Part shown: one piece after another, positions 51,801 to 60,724 of the stretch
How the letters are laid out: the number at the start of each line of letters is the position of its first letter
How positions within the stretch are numbered: the first letter of the stretch is position 1
Origin: Thalassococcus halodurans
GTDB lineage: Bacteria; Pseudomonadota; Alphaproteobacteria; Rhodobacterales; Rhodobacteraceae
Reading direction: 5' to 3'
Assembly: GCF_900108225.1 (NCBI RefSeq)
Contig: NZ_FNUZ01000001.1
Location: 496,001-560,000, forward strand
Length of the DNA: 64,000 nt
The notes under the pieces: generated by a model
What the model was told of the DNA's origin: nothing
The model's database searches: none
The model's input: the letters and a program-made list of their open reading frames with translations, nothing else
Position numbers and translations under genes: made by a program

Positions 51801-52357
51801 GTCTCGGGCAGCCCGTCTTCACCGGGATGGCGCTGCAATTCCACATACAGACGATCACCGAAGATCGCCTTGAAGCGCGTCATCAACTCTTCTGCTGCCG
51901 GACGCCCGCCTTGCATCAGCAACTGGCCAACCGGACCTTCCGGACCACCCGTCAGACAGATCAGGCCCGCGCTGTGTTGTTCAAGCTCGTCCACCGTGAC
52001 GTGTGGAAGTTCCCCATCCGTGCGCAGATACAGGCACGAATTCAGCTTCATCAGGTTTTCATAACCGGCCTCGTTCTGGGCCAGCAAAACGACGCCAGCG
52101 GGATCACGCGGGCGTTCGCCCTGTTTCGGCGCGGCAAAGCGCAGATCGACCTGACAGCCGATGATCGGCTGAATGCCCGCGCCCGCAGCCGAGACGGAAA
52201 ACTCCAGCGCCGAGAACAGGTTATTCGTGTCCGTCACCGCAACGGCGGGCATCTCCATCGCCTCGCAGAGACCGGGCAATTTCTTAAGCCGCACGGCCCC
52301 CTCAAGCAGAGAGTATTCCGTGTGCACGCGCAGATGAATGAATCGGGGATCAGCCAT
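48860..52357 (-). CDS. dnaE: DNA polymerase III subunit alpha
   Basis: DnaE is the replicative polymerase. At 1165 residues it has the DnaE1 layout. The PHP domain begins HLRVHTEYSLLEGAVRLKKL near residue 8. The catalytic core carries PVGPGRGSGAGSLVAYALT near 361 and the two metal-binding Asp in MPDFDIDFCMDRREEVIRY near 400. NKSHAAAYAVVSYQTAWLKA lies near 768, then helix-hairpin-helix and OB-fold (TVAGRQERKSARGNRFAFCQ near 1000) regions. Single leftward gene, divergent from xdhA. Confidence 0.97.
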   Translation of the reverse strand: MADPRFIHLRVHTEYSLLEGAVRLKKLPGLCEAMEMPAVAVTDTNNLFSALEFSVSAAGAGIQPIIGCQVDLRFAAPKQGERPRDPAGVVLLAQNEAGYENLMKLNSCLYLRTDGELPHVTVDELEQHSAGLICLTGGPEGPVGQLLMQGGRPAAEELMTRFKAIFGDRLYVELQRHPGEDGLPETEKQTERGLIEMAYAMDIPLVATNDVYFPKADMYEAHDALICIAEGTYVDQSEPRRRLTAQHYMKTPQEMATLFADLPEAIENTVEIAKRCAFMAYRRDPILPKFADDEVEELRRQANEGLQARLAVIPHAVTPEEYQERLDFELGIIEGMGFPGYFLIVADFIKWGKDHDIPVGPGRGSGAGSLVAYALTITDLDPLRYSLLFERFLNPERVSMPDFDIDFCMDRREEVIRYVQEKYGRDKVGQIITFGALLSKAAVRDIGRVLQMPYGQVDRLSKMIPVEGVKPVSIEKALQDEPRLREEARNEEVVDRLLTYGQQVEGLLRNASTHAAGVVIGDRPLDELVPLYRDPRSDMPATQFNMKWVEQAGLVKFDFLGLKTLTVIQNAVDLILKSGRPLHVAADGTELYAPPEGGENQINLIPLDDEPTYKLYARAKTVAVFQVESSGMMDALKRMKPTCIEDIVALVALYRPGPMENIPTYCEVKNGLREIESVHPLIDHILEETQGIIVYQEQVMQIAQVMAGYSLGGADLLRRAMGKKIKEAMDAERPKFEKGAGENGVDPKKASEVFDLLEKFANYGFNKSHAAAYAVVSYQTAWLKANHPVEFMAGVMNCDIHLTDKLAIYFEEVRKGLELPWVPPCVNRSQATFDVVNGELVYALGALKNVGSDAMRMVVDARGDKPFVNLFDLARRVDLKRVGKRPLEMMARAGAFDVLDPNRRRVFESLDALVAYSAAIHEQKASNQVSLFGEAGDDLPEPRLAPCNDWLPAERLSEEFRAVGFYLSGHPLDDYMAPLKRKGIMTLDEVTKKAEGGPLVAKLAGTVAGRQERKSARGNRFAFCQLSDPTGAYEVTLFSEALEKSREFLETGSKVVVTVEATMESDQLKLLGRSVGPVDAVVADAGSAGLKIFIDNPSAVGNVASVLSQAAANATRGARGPVKFLLSDAGLPGEVEIDLNEEFPVSPEIKGAIKSLDGILEVQEF

Positions 52358-52598
52358 GACGCCACACTATGTTGTGGTGAAGGTGGGGGGAAGTCCCTTA
52401 TCGACCCCGCAGCGCGTCAAACCGAATGCCCGAAAAACAGGCAGAAATTCCTGACTGCACGGAAATGCGCCAAGATTTTCCTTGCCAAACAGGAACTGGC
52501 GCTTCTAGCGTAGGTGTCGATCTAATTGCCTGCGCATCTTCTACGCCGCATCGAAGTTGTGCTGATTTGGGCTCTGGGTAACGCGGCGGGCTTTTCAC

Positions 52599-53951
52599 AT
52601 GACAATCGACTTTCTTCTGAACGGAGAGAGTGTTTCGCTTTCGGACTTGCCGCCGACAACCACCCTGTTGGACTGGCTGCGCGAAGACCAAGGCATGACT
52701 GGCACCAAAGAAGGCTGCAACGAAGGCGACTGCGGGGCCTGTACCGTCATGGTCACTGACCAAAGCGGATCGAAGGCGCTGAATGCTTGCATCCTGTTCC
52801 TGCCGCAACTTCACGGCAAAGCGGTGCGCACGGTCGAAGGTATCGCCGCCCCCGACGGCACGCTGCACCCGATGCAGCAGGCCATGGTCGACCACCACGG
52901 CAGCCAGTGCGGTTTCTGCACGCCGGGTTTCGTCGTTTCGATGGCAACGGCGCACAGGAATGGCGACACCGATTTTGACGACGCGCTTGCGGGCAACCTG
53001 TGCCGCTGCACCGGCTACGCCCCGATCATCCGCGCCGCCGAAGCCGCCAAAGATGCGCCCGTTCCAGACTGGCTGAACGACGACCTGCCGAAGGCCGCCG
53101 CCAACAGCCCCGAAACGCTGGACGAACTGGCCCGCGCCTACGCCGCCAACCCCGATGCCACGCTGATCGCTGGCGCGACGGATGTGGGGCTTTGGGTGAC
53201 CAAGCAAATGCGCGACCTGCCCGCGCCCATCTTCCTGAACCGCTGCCGCGATCTGCAACAGATCGAAGACACGGGCGATGGCCTGCGCATTGGTGCGGGC
53301 GTGACGATGGATCGGGTTCTGAAGGCGGTTCAGCCGCTCTACCCGTCCTACGCCGAAATGATCCGCCGCTACGGTTCCGCTCAGGTCCGCAACGCCGCCA
53401 CCATCGGCGGCAATATCGCAAACGGATCGCCCATCGGGGACAACCCGCCAGCCCTGATCGCCTTGGGCGCAACGCTGCACCTGCACCACGTCGTTGGCGC
53501 GCGCGATCTGCCGATCGAGGATTTCTTCCTCGACTACGGCAAGCAGGACCGCCGCGCGGGCGAGTTGGTCGCAGGCGTCACCATCCCCCATCAGCCAGAC
53601 CGACTGAAGGTCTACAAAATCTCCAAACGGTTCGATCAGGATATCTCGGCCCTTTGTGGCGCGTTCAATATCACGGTCGAAGATGGAACAGTCACCAACG
53701 CCCGCATTGCGTTCGGCGGCATGGCAGGCACCCCGAAACGCGCATCGCACGTCGAGGCCGCTTTGACAGGCCAGCCGTGGACATTGGACAGCATCGCGAT
53801 GGCCGACGCAGCATGGTCAGCGGACTTCACCCCCATGTCCGATATGCGCGCAAGTTCGGACTACCGTCTGACCACCGCAAAGAACCTGCTACACCGTGTA
53901 TATCTTGACTATACAGGCCAATCCTCCAGCGTATTGGAGGTGCAGCCATGA
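52599..53951 (+). CDS. xdhA: Xanthine dehydrogenase small subunit (FeS/FAD)
   Basis: XdhA passes electrons from the molybdenum site to NAD. The 450-residue protein has a ferredoxin domain (GCNEGDCGACTVMVTDQSGS near residue 38), a helical FeS domain (QCGFCTPGFVVSMA near 103; NLCRCTGYAPII near 134) and an FAD domain (IAGATDVGLWVTKQMRDLPA near 190; IGGNIANGSPIGDNPPAL near 269). With XdhB it oxidises hypoxanthine and xanthine to urate in the cytoplasm. Overlaps xdhB by 4 bp. The downstream nucleoside transporter supports purine catabolism. Confidence 0.96.
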   Translation: MTIDFLLNGESVSLSDLPPTTTLLDWLREDQGMTGTKEGCNEGDCGACTVMVTDQSGSKALNACILFLPQLHGKAVRTVEGIAAPDGTLHPMQQAMVDHHGSQCGFCTPGFVVSMATAHRNGDTDFDDALAGNLCRCTGYAPIIRAAEAAKDAPVPDWLNDDLPKAAANSPETLDELARAYAANPDATLIAGATDVGLWVTKQMRDLPAPIFLNRCRDLQQIEDTGDGLRIGAGVTMDRVLKAVQPLYPSYAEMIRRYGSAQVRNAATIGGNIANGSPIGDNPPALIALGATLHLHHVVGARDLPIEDFFLDYGKQDRRAGELVAGVTIPHQPDRLKVYKISKRFDQDISALCGAFNITVEDGTVTNARIAFGGMAGTPKRASHVEAALTGQPWTLDSIAMADAAWSADFTPMSDMRASSDYRLTTAKNLLHRVYLDYTGQSSSVLEVQP

Positions 53952-56233
53952 GCGTTGCAAAACCCCTTCCCCACGAAGCGGCCAAACTGCACGTCACTGG
54001 TTCGGCGCATTACGTCGATGAACTACCCACCCCGCGCGGCACCCTGCATCTGGCCTTTGGTCTGTCCGACATCGCCAGCGGCACGATCAGCAACATGGAC
54101 CTATCACAGGTCCGCAGCGCCAAGGGCGTCGTAGACGTTATCACCGCCAGCGATCTGGACAGACCTGCGGATTGTTCGCCCTCCAACCACGACGAACCGC
54201 TGTTGTCCGATGGCACAATCCACTACCTCGGCCAACCGTTATTTCTGGTCGTGGCTGACAGCCATCATGCCGCCCGCCGCGCCGCTAGATTGGCCAAGAT
54301 CGACTACACCAAAACAACCCCGATCCTGACCATCGAAGACGCCCTCGCCGCCAATAGCCACTTCGAAGAGGGCCCGCGCATTTGGGAAAAGGGCAACACG
54401 GCCCAAGCCCTTGAAACCGCACCTCATATCGTCGAAGGCGAGATCGAGATGGGCGGGCAAGAGCATTTCTATTTGGAAGGTCAGGCCGCCCTTGCCCTGC
54501 CTCAGGATGATGGTGACATGGTCGTCCACTCATCGACCCAGCACCCTTCGGAAATCCAGCACAAGGTGGCCGATGCCATTGGCCTGCCGATGCATGCTGT
54601 GCGCGTTGAAATCCGCCGGATGGGCGGCGGGTTCGGCGGCAAGGAAAGCCAGGGCAACGCATTGGCCATCGCCTGCGCCTTGGTCGCGCAGAAAACAGGC
54701 CGCGCCTGCAAGATGCGCTATGATCGTGACGACGACATGGTGATCACCGGCAAACGCCACGATTTCCGCATCACCTACCGCGCAAGCTTTGACGAAACCG
54801 GGCGTCTGCTTGGCGTGGATTTCAAACATTACACCCGCTGCGGCTGGGCGATGGATTTGTCGCTGCCTGTCGCGGACCGCGCGATGCTGCACGCCGACAA
54901 CGCCTATGATCTGCCGAACGCGCGGATCGAAAGCCACCGCCTGCGCACCAACACCCAAAGCGCCACGGCCTTCCGGGGGTTCGGCGGCCCTCAGGGCATG
55001 CTGGGGATCGAACGGGTGATGGACCATGCCGCGCATCAGCTGGGCATGGACCCGACAGAGCTGCGCCGCCGCAACTACTACACCGATGGCGACACGCCAC
55101 CTAAGCAAACCACGCCCTATGGCCAGCAGGTCGATCATTTCCTGCTGAACGCGATGACCGATCAACTGGCGCAATCGGCCGATCTGACGGCGCGCAAAGC
55201 CAAGATCGCCGAATGGAACGCCCAGAACCCGCACCTGAAAAAGGGCATCGCCTTGACGCCGGTGAAATTCGGCATTTCGTTCACGCTGACGCACCTCAAT
55301 CAGGCGGGCGCGCTGGTGCATGTCTACCAAGACGGGTCGATCCGCATGAACCACGGCGGAACGGAAATGGGCCAAGGCCTGTTCCAGAAAGTCGCCCAAG
55401 TCGCCGCCAGCCGCTTTGGCGTGCCCATCGAGATGGTCAAGATCACCGCGACCGACACCGGCAAAGTGCCCAACACCTCGGCCACGGCGGCCTCGTCGGG
55501 CAGTGACCTGAACGGCATGGCCGTCAAAGCCGCCTGCGACACCATTCGCGACCGTATGGCAGCGCACCTGGCCGACCTTCACCAAACTGACGCAACAGAG
55601 GTCAGCTTTGTGGGCGGCCGCGTATCGGTCGGGTCAGCAGAAATGTCGTTCTCCGAAGCCGCTAAACTCTGCTACGAAGGCAGGGTCAGCCTTTCCGCCA
55701 CGGGCTTCTACAAAACGCCGAAACTGGCGTGGGACCGGATCGCAGGTCAGGGACGACCGTTCCTCTATTTCGCCCATGGCGCGGCGGTGTCCGAGGTCGT
55801 GGTCGACAGCCTGACCGGCGAATACCGCATCCTGCGTACCGACATCCTGCACGACTGCGGCCACAGCCTGAACCCAGCGCTGGACATCGGCCAGATCGAA
55901 GGCGGTTTTGTCCAAGGCACAGGCTGGCTGACCACAGAAGAACTGGTTTGGGACGACTCTGGCCGCCTGCGCACCCATGCGCCCTCGACCTACAAAATCC
56001 CTGCGTGTTCGGACCGCCCCGACATTTTCAATGTCACGCTGTGGGACGGCGAAAATGCCGAAGACACCATCTATAAATCCAAAGCCGTAGGCGAGCCGCC
56101 CTTTATGCACGGCATGTCTGTCTTCTTTGCACTCTCCGATGCCATCGCCCAATTCGGCCAAGGATATCCGGCACTTGACGCCCCTGCCACACCAGAGCGC
56201 GTACTGAAATCCATTCAAAAGGTGCGGGGATGA
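53948..56233 (+). CDS. xdhB: Xanthine dehydrogenase large subunit (molybdopterin)
   Basis: This 761-residue catalytic subunit of xanthine dehydrogenase carries the molybdopterin motifs: RRMGGGFGGKESQGNALAIA near residue 222, ATAFRGFGGPQGMLGIERVM near 339 (substrate Arg), NHGGTEMGQGLFQKVAQVAA near 469, and the active-site Glu in KAVGEPPFMHGMSVF near 719. It lacks any export signal, unlike the IorB-like protein. Overlaps of 4 bp with xdhA and xdhC indicate coupling. Confidence 0.96.
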   Translation: MSVAKPLPHEAAKLHVTGSAHYVDELPTPRGTLHLAFGLSDIASGTISNMDLSQVRSAKGVVDVITASDLDRPADCSPSNHDEPLLSDGTIHYLGQPLFLVVADSHHAARRAARLAKIDYTKTTPILTIEDALAANSHFEEGPRIWEKGNTAQALETAPHIVEGEIEMGGQEHFYLEGQAALALPQDDGDMVVHSSTQHPSEIQHKVADAIGLPMHAVRVEIRRMGGGFGGKESQGNALAIACALVAQKTGRACKMRYDRDDDMVITGKRHDFRITYRASFDETGRLLGVDFKHYTRCGWAMDLSLPVADRAMLHADNAYDLPNARIESHRLRTNTQSATAFRGFGGPQGMLGIERVMDHAAHQLGMDPTELRRRNYYTDGDTPPKQTTPYGQQVDHFLLNAMTDQLAQSADLTARKAKIAEWNAQNPHLKKGIALTPVKFGISFTLTHLNQAGALVHVYQDGSIRMNHGGTEMGQGLFQKVAQVAASRFGVPIEMVKITATDTGKVPNTSATAASSGSDLNGMAVKAACDTIRDRMAAHLADLHQTDATEVSFVGGRVSVGSAEMSFSEAAKLCYEGRVSLSATGFYKTPKLAWDRIAGQGRPFLYFAHGAAVSEVVVDSLTGEYRILRTDILHDCGHSLNPALDIGQIEGGFVQGTGWLTTEELVWDDSGRLRTHAPSTYKIPACSDRPDIFNVTLWDGENAEDTIYKSKAVGEPPFMHGMSVFFALSDAIAQFGQGYPALDAPATPERVLKSIQKVRG

Positions 56234-57159
56234 GCTTTGATCTGACCGCCCTTTCCGATGCCGTGGCCAAACATGGCCGCGTCGCCCGCGTGGTCGTCGC
56301 CGAAGTCGCCGGATCGGTCCCGCGCGAGGTTGGGGCCGCGATGCTGGTCTGGGATGGCGGGCAATCGGGCAGCATTGGCGGCGGACGGCTGGAATTCGAG
56401 GCTGCGAAGACCGCCTTCACCCATACCGGCCTAAGTCGCCACGCCCTTGGCCCCGATATGGGCCAATGCTGTGGTGGACGGGTCACCTTGCTGACCGAAC
56501 ACTTTGATGCCGCCAGCCTGCCGCCGCTGTCAGACACTGTGATCGCGCGGGGCGATGGCGCTATGCCACTGGCCGTCCATCGTCTGCTGGATCGCACCCG
56601 TGCACAGGGGATCGCGCCGGAGCCTCAGCTGATCCAGGGCTGGATGGTCGAACCAATCACCGCCCCCCGAAAACCCATCTGGATATGGGGCGCGGGCCAC
56701 GTGGGCGCCGCACTTGCCAACACACTCGCGCCGCTACCCGACATGGACGTGACCGTGGCCGATACCGCGCCTGACAGATTCTCTTTCCCGTTGGCGGATC
56801 AGGTCACCAAACTGCCTGCCGCCGACCTGCCCCGCCTTGCCGCCCACGCACCCGAGGAGGCCCGCCATATCATCGTGACCTACAGCCACGAGATTGATTT
56901 ACAGCTGTGTCACGCGCTTTTGGCGCACGAGTTTGCCTTTGCCGGATTGATCGGTTCTGACACAAAATGGGCCCGCTTTCGCAAGAGGCTTGCAGGCTTG
57001 GGACATACGGATGCACAAATAGCGCGCATTTGCTGCCCAATTGGTCAAAAATTGCTTGGGAAACATCCCCAAGCCATTGCGATCGGTGTGGCCGCGCAGC
57101 TAGTTGAGACGCTGAAGAAAAGAGATGGTGAAACGTGGCAGACCCGCTCCTTAGGTTGA
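56230..57159 (+). CDS. xdhC: Xanthine dehydrogenase accessory protein
   Basis: XdhC binds molybdenum cofactor and promotes its sulfuration and insertion into XdhB. The 309-residue protein has the XdhC/CoxI start (VVVAEVAGSVPREVGAAMLV near residue 22, then SIGGGRLEFEA), the DMGQCCGGRVTLLTE cysteine pair near 76, and a Rossmann domain WIWGAGHVGAALANTLAPLP near 152. Its last 25 bp overlap the ABC transporter ATPase gene, tying purine oxidation to uptake. Confidence 0.95.
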   Translation: MSFDLTALSDAVAKHGRVARVVVAEVAGSVPREVGAAMLVWDGGQSGSIGGGRLEFEAAKTAFTHTGLSRHALGPDMGQCCGGRVTLLTEHFDAASLPPLSDTVIARGDGAMPLAVHRLLDRTRAQGIAPEPQLIQGWMVEPITAPRKPIWIWGAGHVGAALANTLAPLPDMDVTVADTAPDRFSFPLADQVTKLPAADLPRLAAHAPEEARHIIVTYSHEIDLQLCHALLAHEFAFAGLIGSDTKWARFRKRLAGLGHTDAQIARICCPIGQKLLGKHPQAIAIGVAAQLVETLKKRDGETWQTRSLG

Positions 57160-58652
57160 CTGGCCTGACCAAGGCCTACCCCGGCGTGATCGCCAATGAT
57201 GATGTCAACTTTGACATCGGCGAAAACGAGATTCACGCCTTGCTTGGGGAAAACGGGGCGGGGAAATCCACGCTGGTGAAAATGATCTACGGTCTGGTCA
57301 AACCCGACCGTGGTTCGATGGTCCTGCAAGGACAGGACTATACGCCTTCTGAACCGTCCGAGGCCCGCCAGCGTGGCGTGGGCATGGTTTTTCAGCATTT
57401 TTCCCTGTTTGACGCGTTGAACGTGGCCGAAAACGTCGCCCTTGGCATGGAAAACCCGCCCAAGACCCGCGAACTGGCCGAACGTATCCGCACCGTGTCC
57501 GAAGAATACGGCCTGCCGCTGGACCCATCGCGCATCGTGGGCACCCTGTCCGCCGGTGAACGCCAGCGGGTCGAGATCATCCGCTGTCTTTTGCAAGACC
57601 CCAAGCTGTTGATCATGGACGAACCCACCAGCGTTCTGACCCCGCAAGAGGTGGATATCCTGTTCCAGACGCTGAACAAGCTGCGGGCCGAGGGCACGTC
57701 GATCCTGTATATTTCGCACAAGTTGGAAGAAATCCGCACGCTTTGTGACACCGCAACGATCTTGCGTTTGGGCAAAAAGGTTGCGACCTGCACGCCCAAA
57801 GACACATCTGCCCGCGAACTGGCCGAAATGATGGTAGGCGCAAGTTTTGCTACGCCAGAGGCACGCCAAACCACACTGGGCGAGGTCGCACTGAAGGTCG
57901 CAAACCTGTCCCTGCCCGCTCCCGGTGCGTTCGGCACCCCGCTGCGGGACGTGTCGCTGTCCGTGCAACGGGGCGAAGTGTTGGGCATCGGCGGCGTTGC
58001 AGGCAACGGGCAGGATGAACTTCTGGCCGCGCTATCGGGCGAACGCCTGTCGCCTGCGGGCAGTATTGAACTGCTGGGCACAGACGTCAGCCGCCAAGGC
58101 CCCATGGCCCGCCGCGATGCTGGCCTGCTGTCCGGCCCCGAAGAACGCCTTGGCCACGCCGCCGCCCCGAATATGAGCCTGACGGAAAACGGTGTCCTGA
58201 CCGCCGCACGTCGCGAAGGGCTGTTGAAGAACGGCTTTATCGACTGGGCCGCCGCCAAGGACTTTACCGAAAAGGTCATCAGCACTTTCGACGTCCGCAC
58301 GCCCAGCGCCAACACCGCCGCACGGGCACTGTCCGGCGGCAACCTACAGAAATACGTGATCGGCCGCGAGATCATGCAGCGCCCCGAGGTTCTGGTTGTG
58401 AACCAGCCCACGTGGGGTGTGGATGCCGCCGCTGCCGCCGCGATCCGTCAGGCGATTCTTGATCTGGCTGCGAACGGTGCCGCGATTGTCGTCATATCGC
58501 AGGACCTGGACGAGTTGATGGAAATCTCGGACCGCTTTGCTGCGCTGAACGAAGGGCGTCTGACCGATGCCGTGCCGGTTGCTGGCCTGACCATCGACAC
58601 CATCGGCCTGATGATGGGCGGTGCCCAAGATATGGAGGTGGCCCATGCGTAA
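57135..58652 (+). CDS. Nucleoside/purine ABC transporter ATP-binding protein (two ABC domains)
   Basis: This 505-residue ATPase has two nucleotide-binding halves, as in BMP-type nucleoside importers. The first half has Walker A LLGENGAGKSTLVKMIYGLV near residue 37, signature LSAGERQRVEI, and Walker B LLIMDEPTSVLTPQE. The second half has a degenerate Walker A (GIGGVAGNGQDELLAALSGE), signature LSGGNLQKYVIG and VLVVNQPTWGVD. The start is GTG 57135, inside the end of xdhC. It energises uptake by the two permeases downstream. The substrate is likely a nucleoside or purine. Confidence 0.93.
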   Translation: MADPLLRLTGLTKAYPGVIANDDVNFDIGENEIHALLGENGAGKSTLVKMIYGLVKPDRGSMVLQGQDYTPSEPSEARQRGVGMVFQHFSLFDALNVAENVALGMENPPKTRELAERIRTVSEEYGLPLDPSRIVGTLSAGERQRVEIIRCLLQDPKLLIMDEPTSVLTPQEVDILFQTLNKLRAEGTSILYISHKLEEIRTLCDTATILRLGKKVATCTPKDTSARELAEMMVGASFATPEARQTTLGEVALKVANLSLPAPGAFGTPLRDVSLSVQRGEVLGIGGVAGNGQDELLAALSGERLSPAGSIELLGTDVSRQGPMARRDAGLLSGPEERLGHAAAPNMSLTENGVLTAARREGLLKNGFIDWAAAKDFTEKVISTFDVRTPSANTAARALSGGNLQKYVIGREIMQRPEVLVVNQPTWGVDAAAAAAIRQAILDLAANGAAIVVISQDLDELMEISDRFAALNEGRLTDAVPVAGLTIDTIGLMMGGAQDMEVAHA

Positions 58653-58685
58653 CGCCATGTCCCCCACATCCACCCGAGGTGCCGC

Positions 58686-59768
58686 ATGATCCATCTGGAA
58701 AAACGCCCGCAGCCTTCGCAGGTTTGGACTGTCATTACTCCTGTTTTGGCCGTCATTTTGACGATGATCGTCGGCGGAATGATGTTTGCCGCCCTTGGCA
58801 AACCTCCGCTTGAGGCGATCCGCACCATTTTCTGGGACCCGCTGTTTCACCCGCAATTCGCCGGATATTCGCGGCCACAGTTGCTGGTGAAGGCCGGTCC
58901 GCTGATCTTGATCGCGATTGGCCTATCGGTCGGCTTCCGCGCGGGCATCTGGAATATCGGCGCGGAAGGGCAATACATCATGGGCGCGATTTGCGGCGCG
59001 GGCGCTAGCCTTGCGCTTTATCCGTCGGACAGCATTTTGCTATTCCCGATGATGGTGATCGCAGGCGCGCTGGGCGGTTGGGCGTGGTCCATGATCCCCG
59101 CCATCCTGAAAACCAAGTTCGGCACCAATGAAATCCTTGTGTCGCTGATGCTGGTCTATGTGGCCGAATCCATTCTGGCCTCGGTCTCGTCCGGCTTGCT
59201 GCGCAACCCCGATGGCATGGGCTTTCCGGGCAGCCGCAACTTTCAGCAATGGGACGCGGCGGCGAATAAGGAATTAATCGCCAACACCGGCATGCACTGG
59301 GGCGTCGTCTTTGCCCTTATTGCGGTCATCGCCGCCTATGTTCTGTTCGCCCGCCACATCCGCGGTTTCCAGATCCGCCTGTCGGGCGAGGCCCCCCGTG
59401 CAGCCCGCTTTGCTGGCGTGAACCCGAACCGCATCGTGATCTTCTGCCTTGGCACCGCCGGTGCGCTGGCCGGTCTTGCCGGTCTGTTCGAGGTCACAGG
59501 CCCCGCTGGCCAAATCAGCATCGACTTCAACTCGGGCTACGGCTTTACCGCGATCATCGTAGCCTTCCTTGGCCGCCTGCATCCTGTGGGCATCCTGCTG
59601 GCGGGTCTGCTGATGGCGCTGACCTATATCGGCGGCGAACTTGCGCAGCTGATGCTGGGCGTGCCTGGCGCGTCGATCCAACTGTTCCAAGGGATGCTTT
59701 TGTTCTTCCTTTTGGCGACAGATGTGTTCACCAATTACCGTATCCGCTTCGGTCAGGGGGCAGCATAA
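58686..59768 (+). CDS. Nucleoside/purine ABC transporter permease 1
   Basis: This 360-residue inner-membrane permease of the BPD_transp_2 family has about nine hydrophobic segments. A typical segment is GLSVGFRAGIWNIGAEGQYI near residue 78, and KFGTNEILVSLMLVYVAESI lies near 142. RLSGEAPRAARFAGVNPNRI near 230 is the coupling loop that contacts the ATPase. GAGGTG precedes the ATG. It overlaps the second permease gene by 1 bp (TAATG) and the two form a heterodimer. Confidence 0.93.
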   Translation: MIHLEKRPQPSQVWTVITPVLAVILTMIVGGMMFAALGKPPLEAIRTIFWDPLFHPQFAGYSRPQLLVKAGPLILIAIGLSVGFRAGIWNIGAEGQYIMGAICGAGASLALYPSDSILLFPMMVIAGALGGWAWSMIPAILKTKFGTNEILVSLMLVYVAESILASVSSGLLRNPDGMGFPGSRNFQQWDAAANKELIANTGMHWGVVFALIAVIAAYVLFARHIRGFQIRLSGEAPRAARFAGVNPNRIVIFCLGTAGALAGLAGLFEVTGPAGQISIDFNSGYGFTAIIVAFLGRLHPVGILLAGLLMALTYIGGELAQLMLGVPGASIQLFQGMLLFFLLATDVFTNYRIRFGQGAA

Positions 59769-60691
59769 TGGACCTCAGTTCGATCAACCCTGTTCTACTT
59801 GTCGCGTCGATCATGGTGTCGGCGACCCCGATCCTTTTGGCAGCCATCGGCGAAATGGTCGTTGAACGCGCAGGCGTTCTGAACCTTGGCGTCGAAGGCA
59901 TGATGATCACAGGCGCAGTCGTGGGCTTTGCCGTGGCTATCAACACAGGCAACCCGGCGCTTGGCTTTGCGGCTGCGGCTTTGGCCTCGGCCGTCCTATC
60001 GCTCAGTTTCGGGGTGCTAACCCAGCTTTTGCTATCGAACCAGGTGGCCACGGGTCTGGGCCTGACGCTTGTGGGGTTGGGCCTGTCGTCGCTGATCGGC
60101 AAACCCTATGAGGGTATGAAATCCCCCACCCTGCCCAAACTTGATATGGGTTTTCTGTCGGACCTGCCTGTCGTGGGCCGTATGCTGTTCAGCCATGACC
60201 TGATGGTCTACCTGTCGCTGGCGCTGGTCATCGTCGTCTGGGCGGTTCTGAAATACACCCGCATCGGCCTGATCCTGCGGGCTGTCGGCGAAAACCACGA
60301 TGCCGCGCACGCGCTTGGATATAAGGTCGTGCGCATCCGCATGATGGCGATCTTCTTTGGCGGGGCCTGCGCTGGCCTTGGCGGCGCGTATCTGTCGCTG
60401 GTGCGCGTGCCGCAATGGACCGAAGGCATGACCGCAGGCGCAGGCTGGATCGCGCTGGCGATTGTCGTCTTTGCCTCGTGGCGCGCTGGCCGCGTGGCCA
60501 TCGGCGCCTATCTGTTCGGCGGCGTCACCGTGCTACAGTTGAACCTGCAGGCTGCTGGTGCTGCTGTTCCTGTGGCGCTGCTGTCCGCATCGCCCTATCT
60601 GATGACCATTCTGGTCCTTGTCTTTATTTCTGCCCGCGGAGCCCACGGCGCACCCGCCTCGCTCGGCAGGCCATTCCACGCCTCGGCCTGA
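59768..60691 (+). CDS. Nucleoside/purine ABC transporter permease 2
   Basis: The second BPD_transp_2 permease is 307 residues long with eight to nine hydrophobic segments. It has MVVERAGVLNLGVEGMMITG near residue 27, GLGLTLVGLGLSSLIGKPYE near 94 and RAVGENHDAAHALGYKVVRI near 175 (coupling loop), then GAGWIALAIVVFASWRAG. Members transport guanosine, inosine or other nucleosides in related systems. Directly coupled to the upstream permease. The substrate-binding protein follows 33 bp later. Confidence 0.93.
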   Translation: MDLSSINPVLLVASIMVSATPILLAAIGEMVVERAGVLNLGVEGMMITGAVVGFAVAINTGNPALGFAAAALASAVLSLSFGVLTQLLLSNQVATGLGLTLVGLGLSSLIGKPYEGMKSPTLPKLDMGFLSDLPVVGRMLFSHDLMVYLSLALVIVVWAVLKYTRIGLILRAVGENHDAAHALGYKVVRIRMMAIFFGGACAGLGGAYLSLVRVPQWTEGMTAGAGWIALAIVVFASWRAGRVAIGAYLFGGVTVLQLNLQAAGAAVPVALLSASPYLMTILVLVFISARGAHGAPASLGRPFHASA

Positions 60692-60724
60692 GGCAAAACT
60701 ATAAACCAACCGGGAGAACCGAAC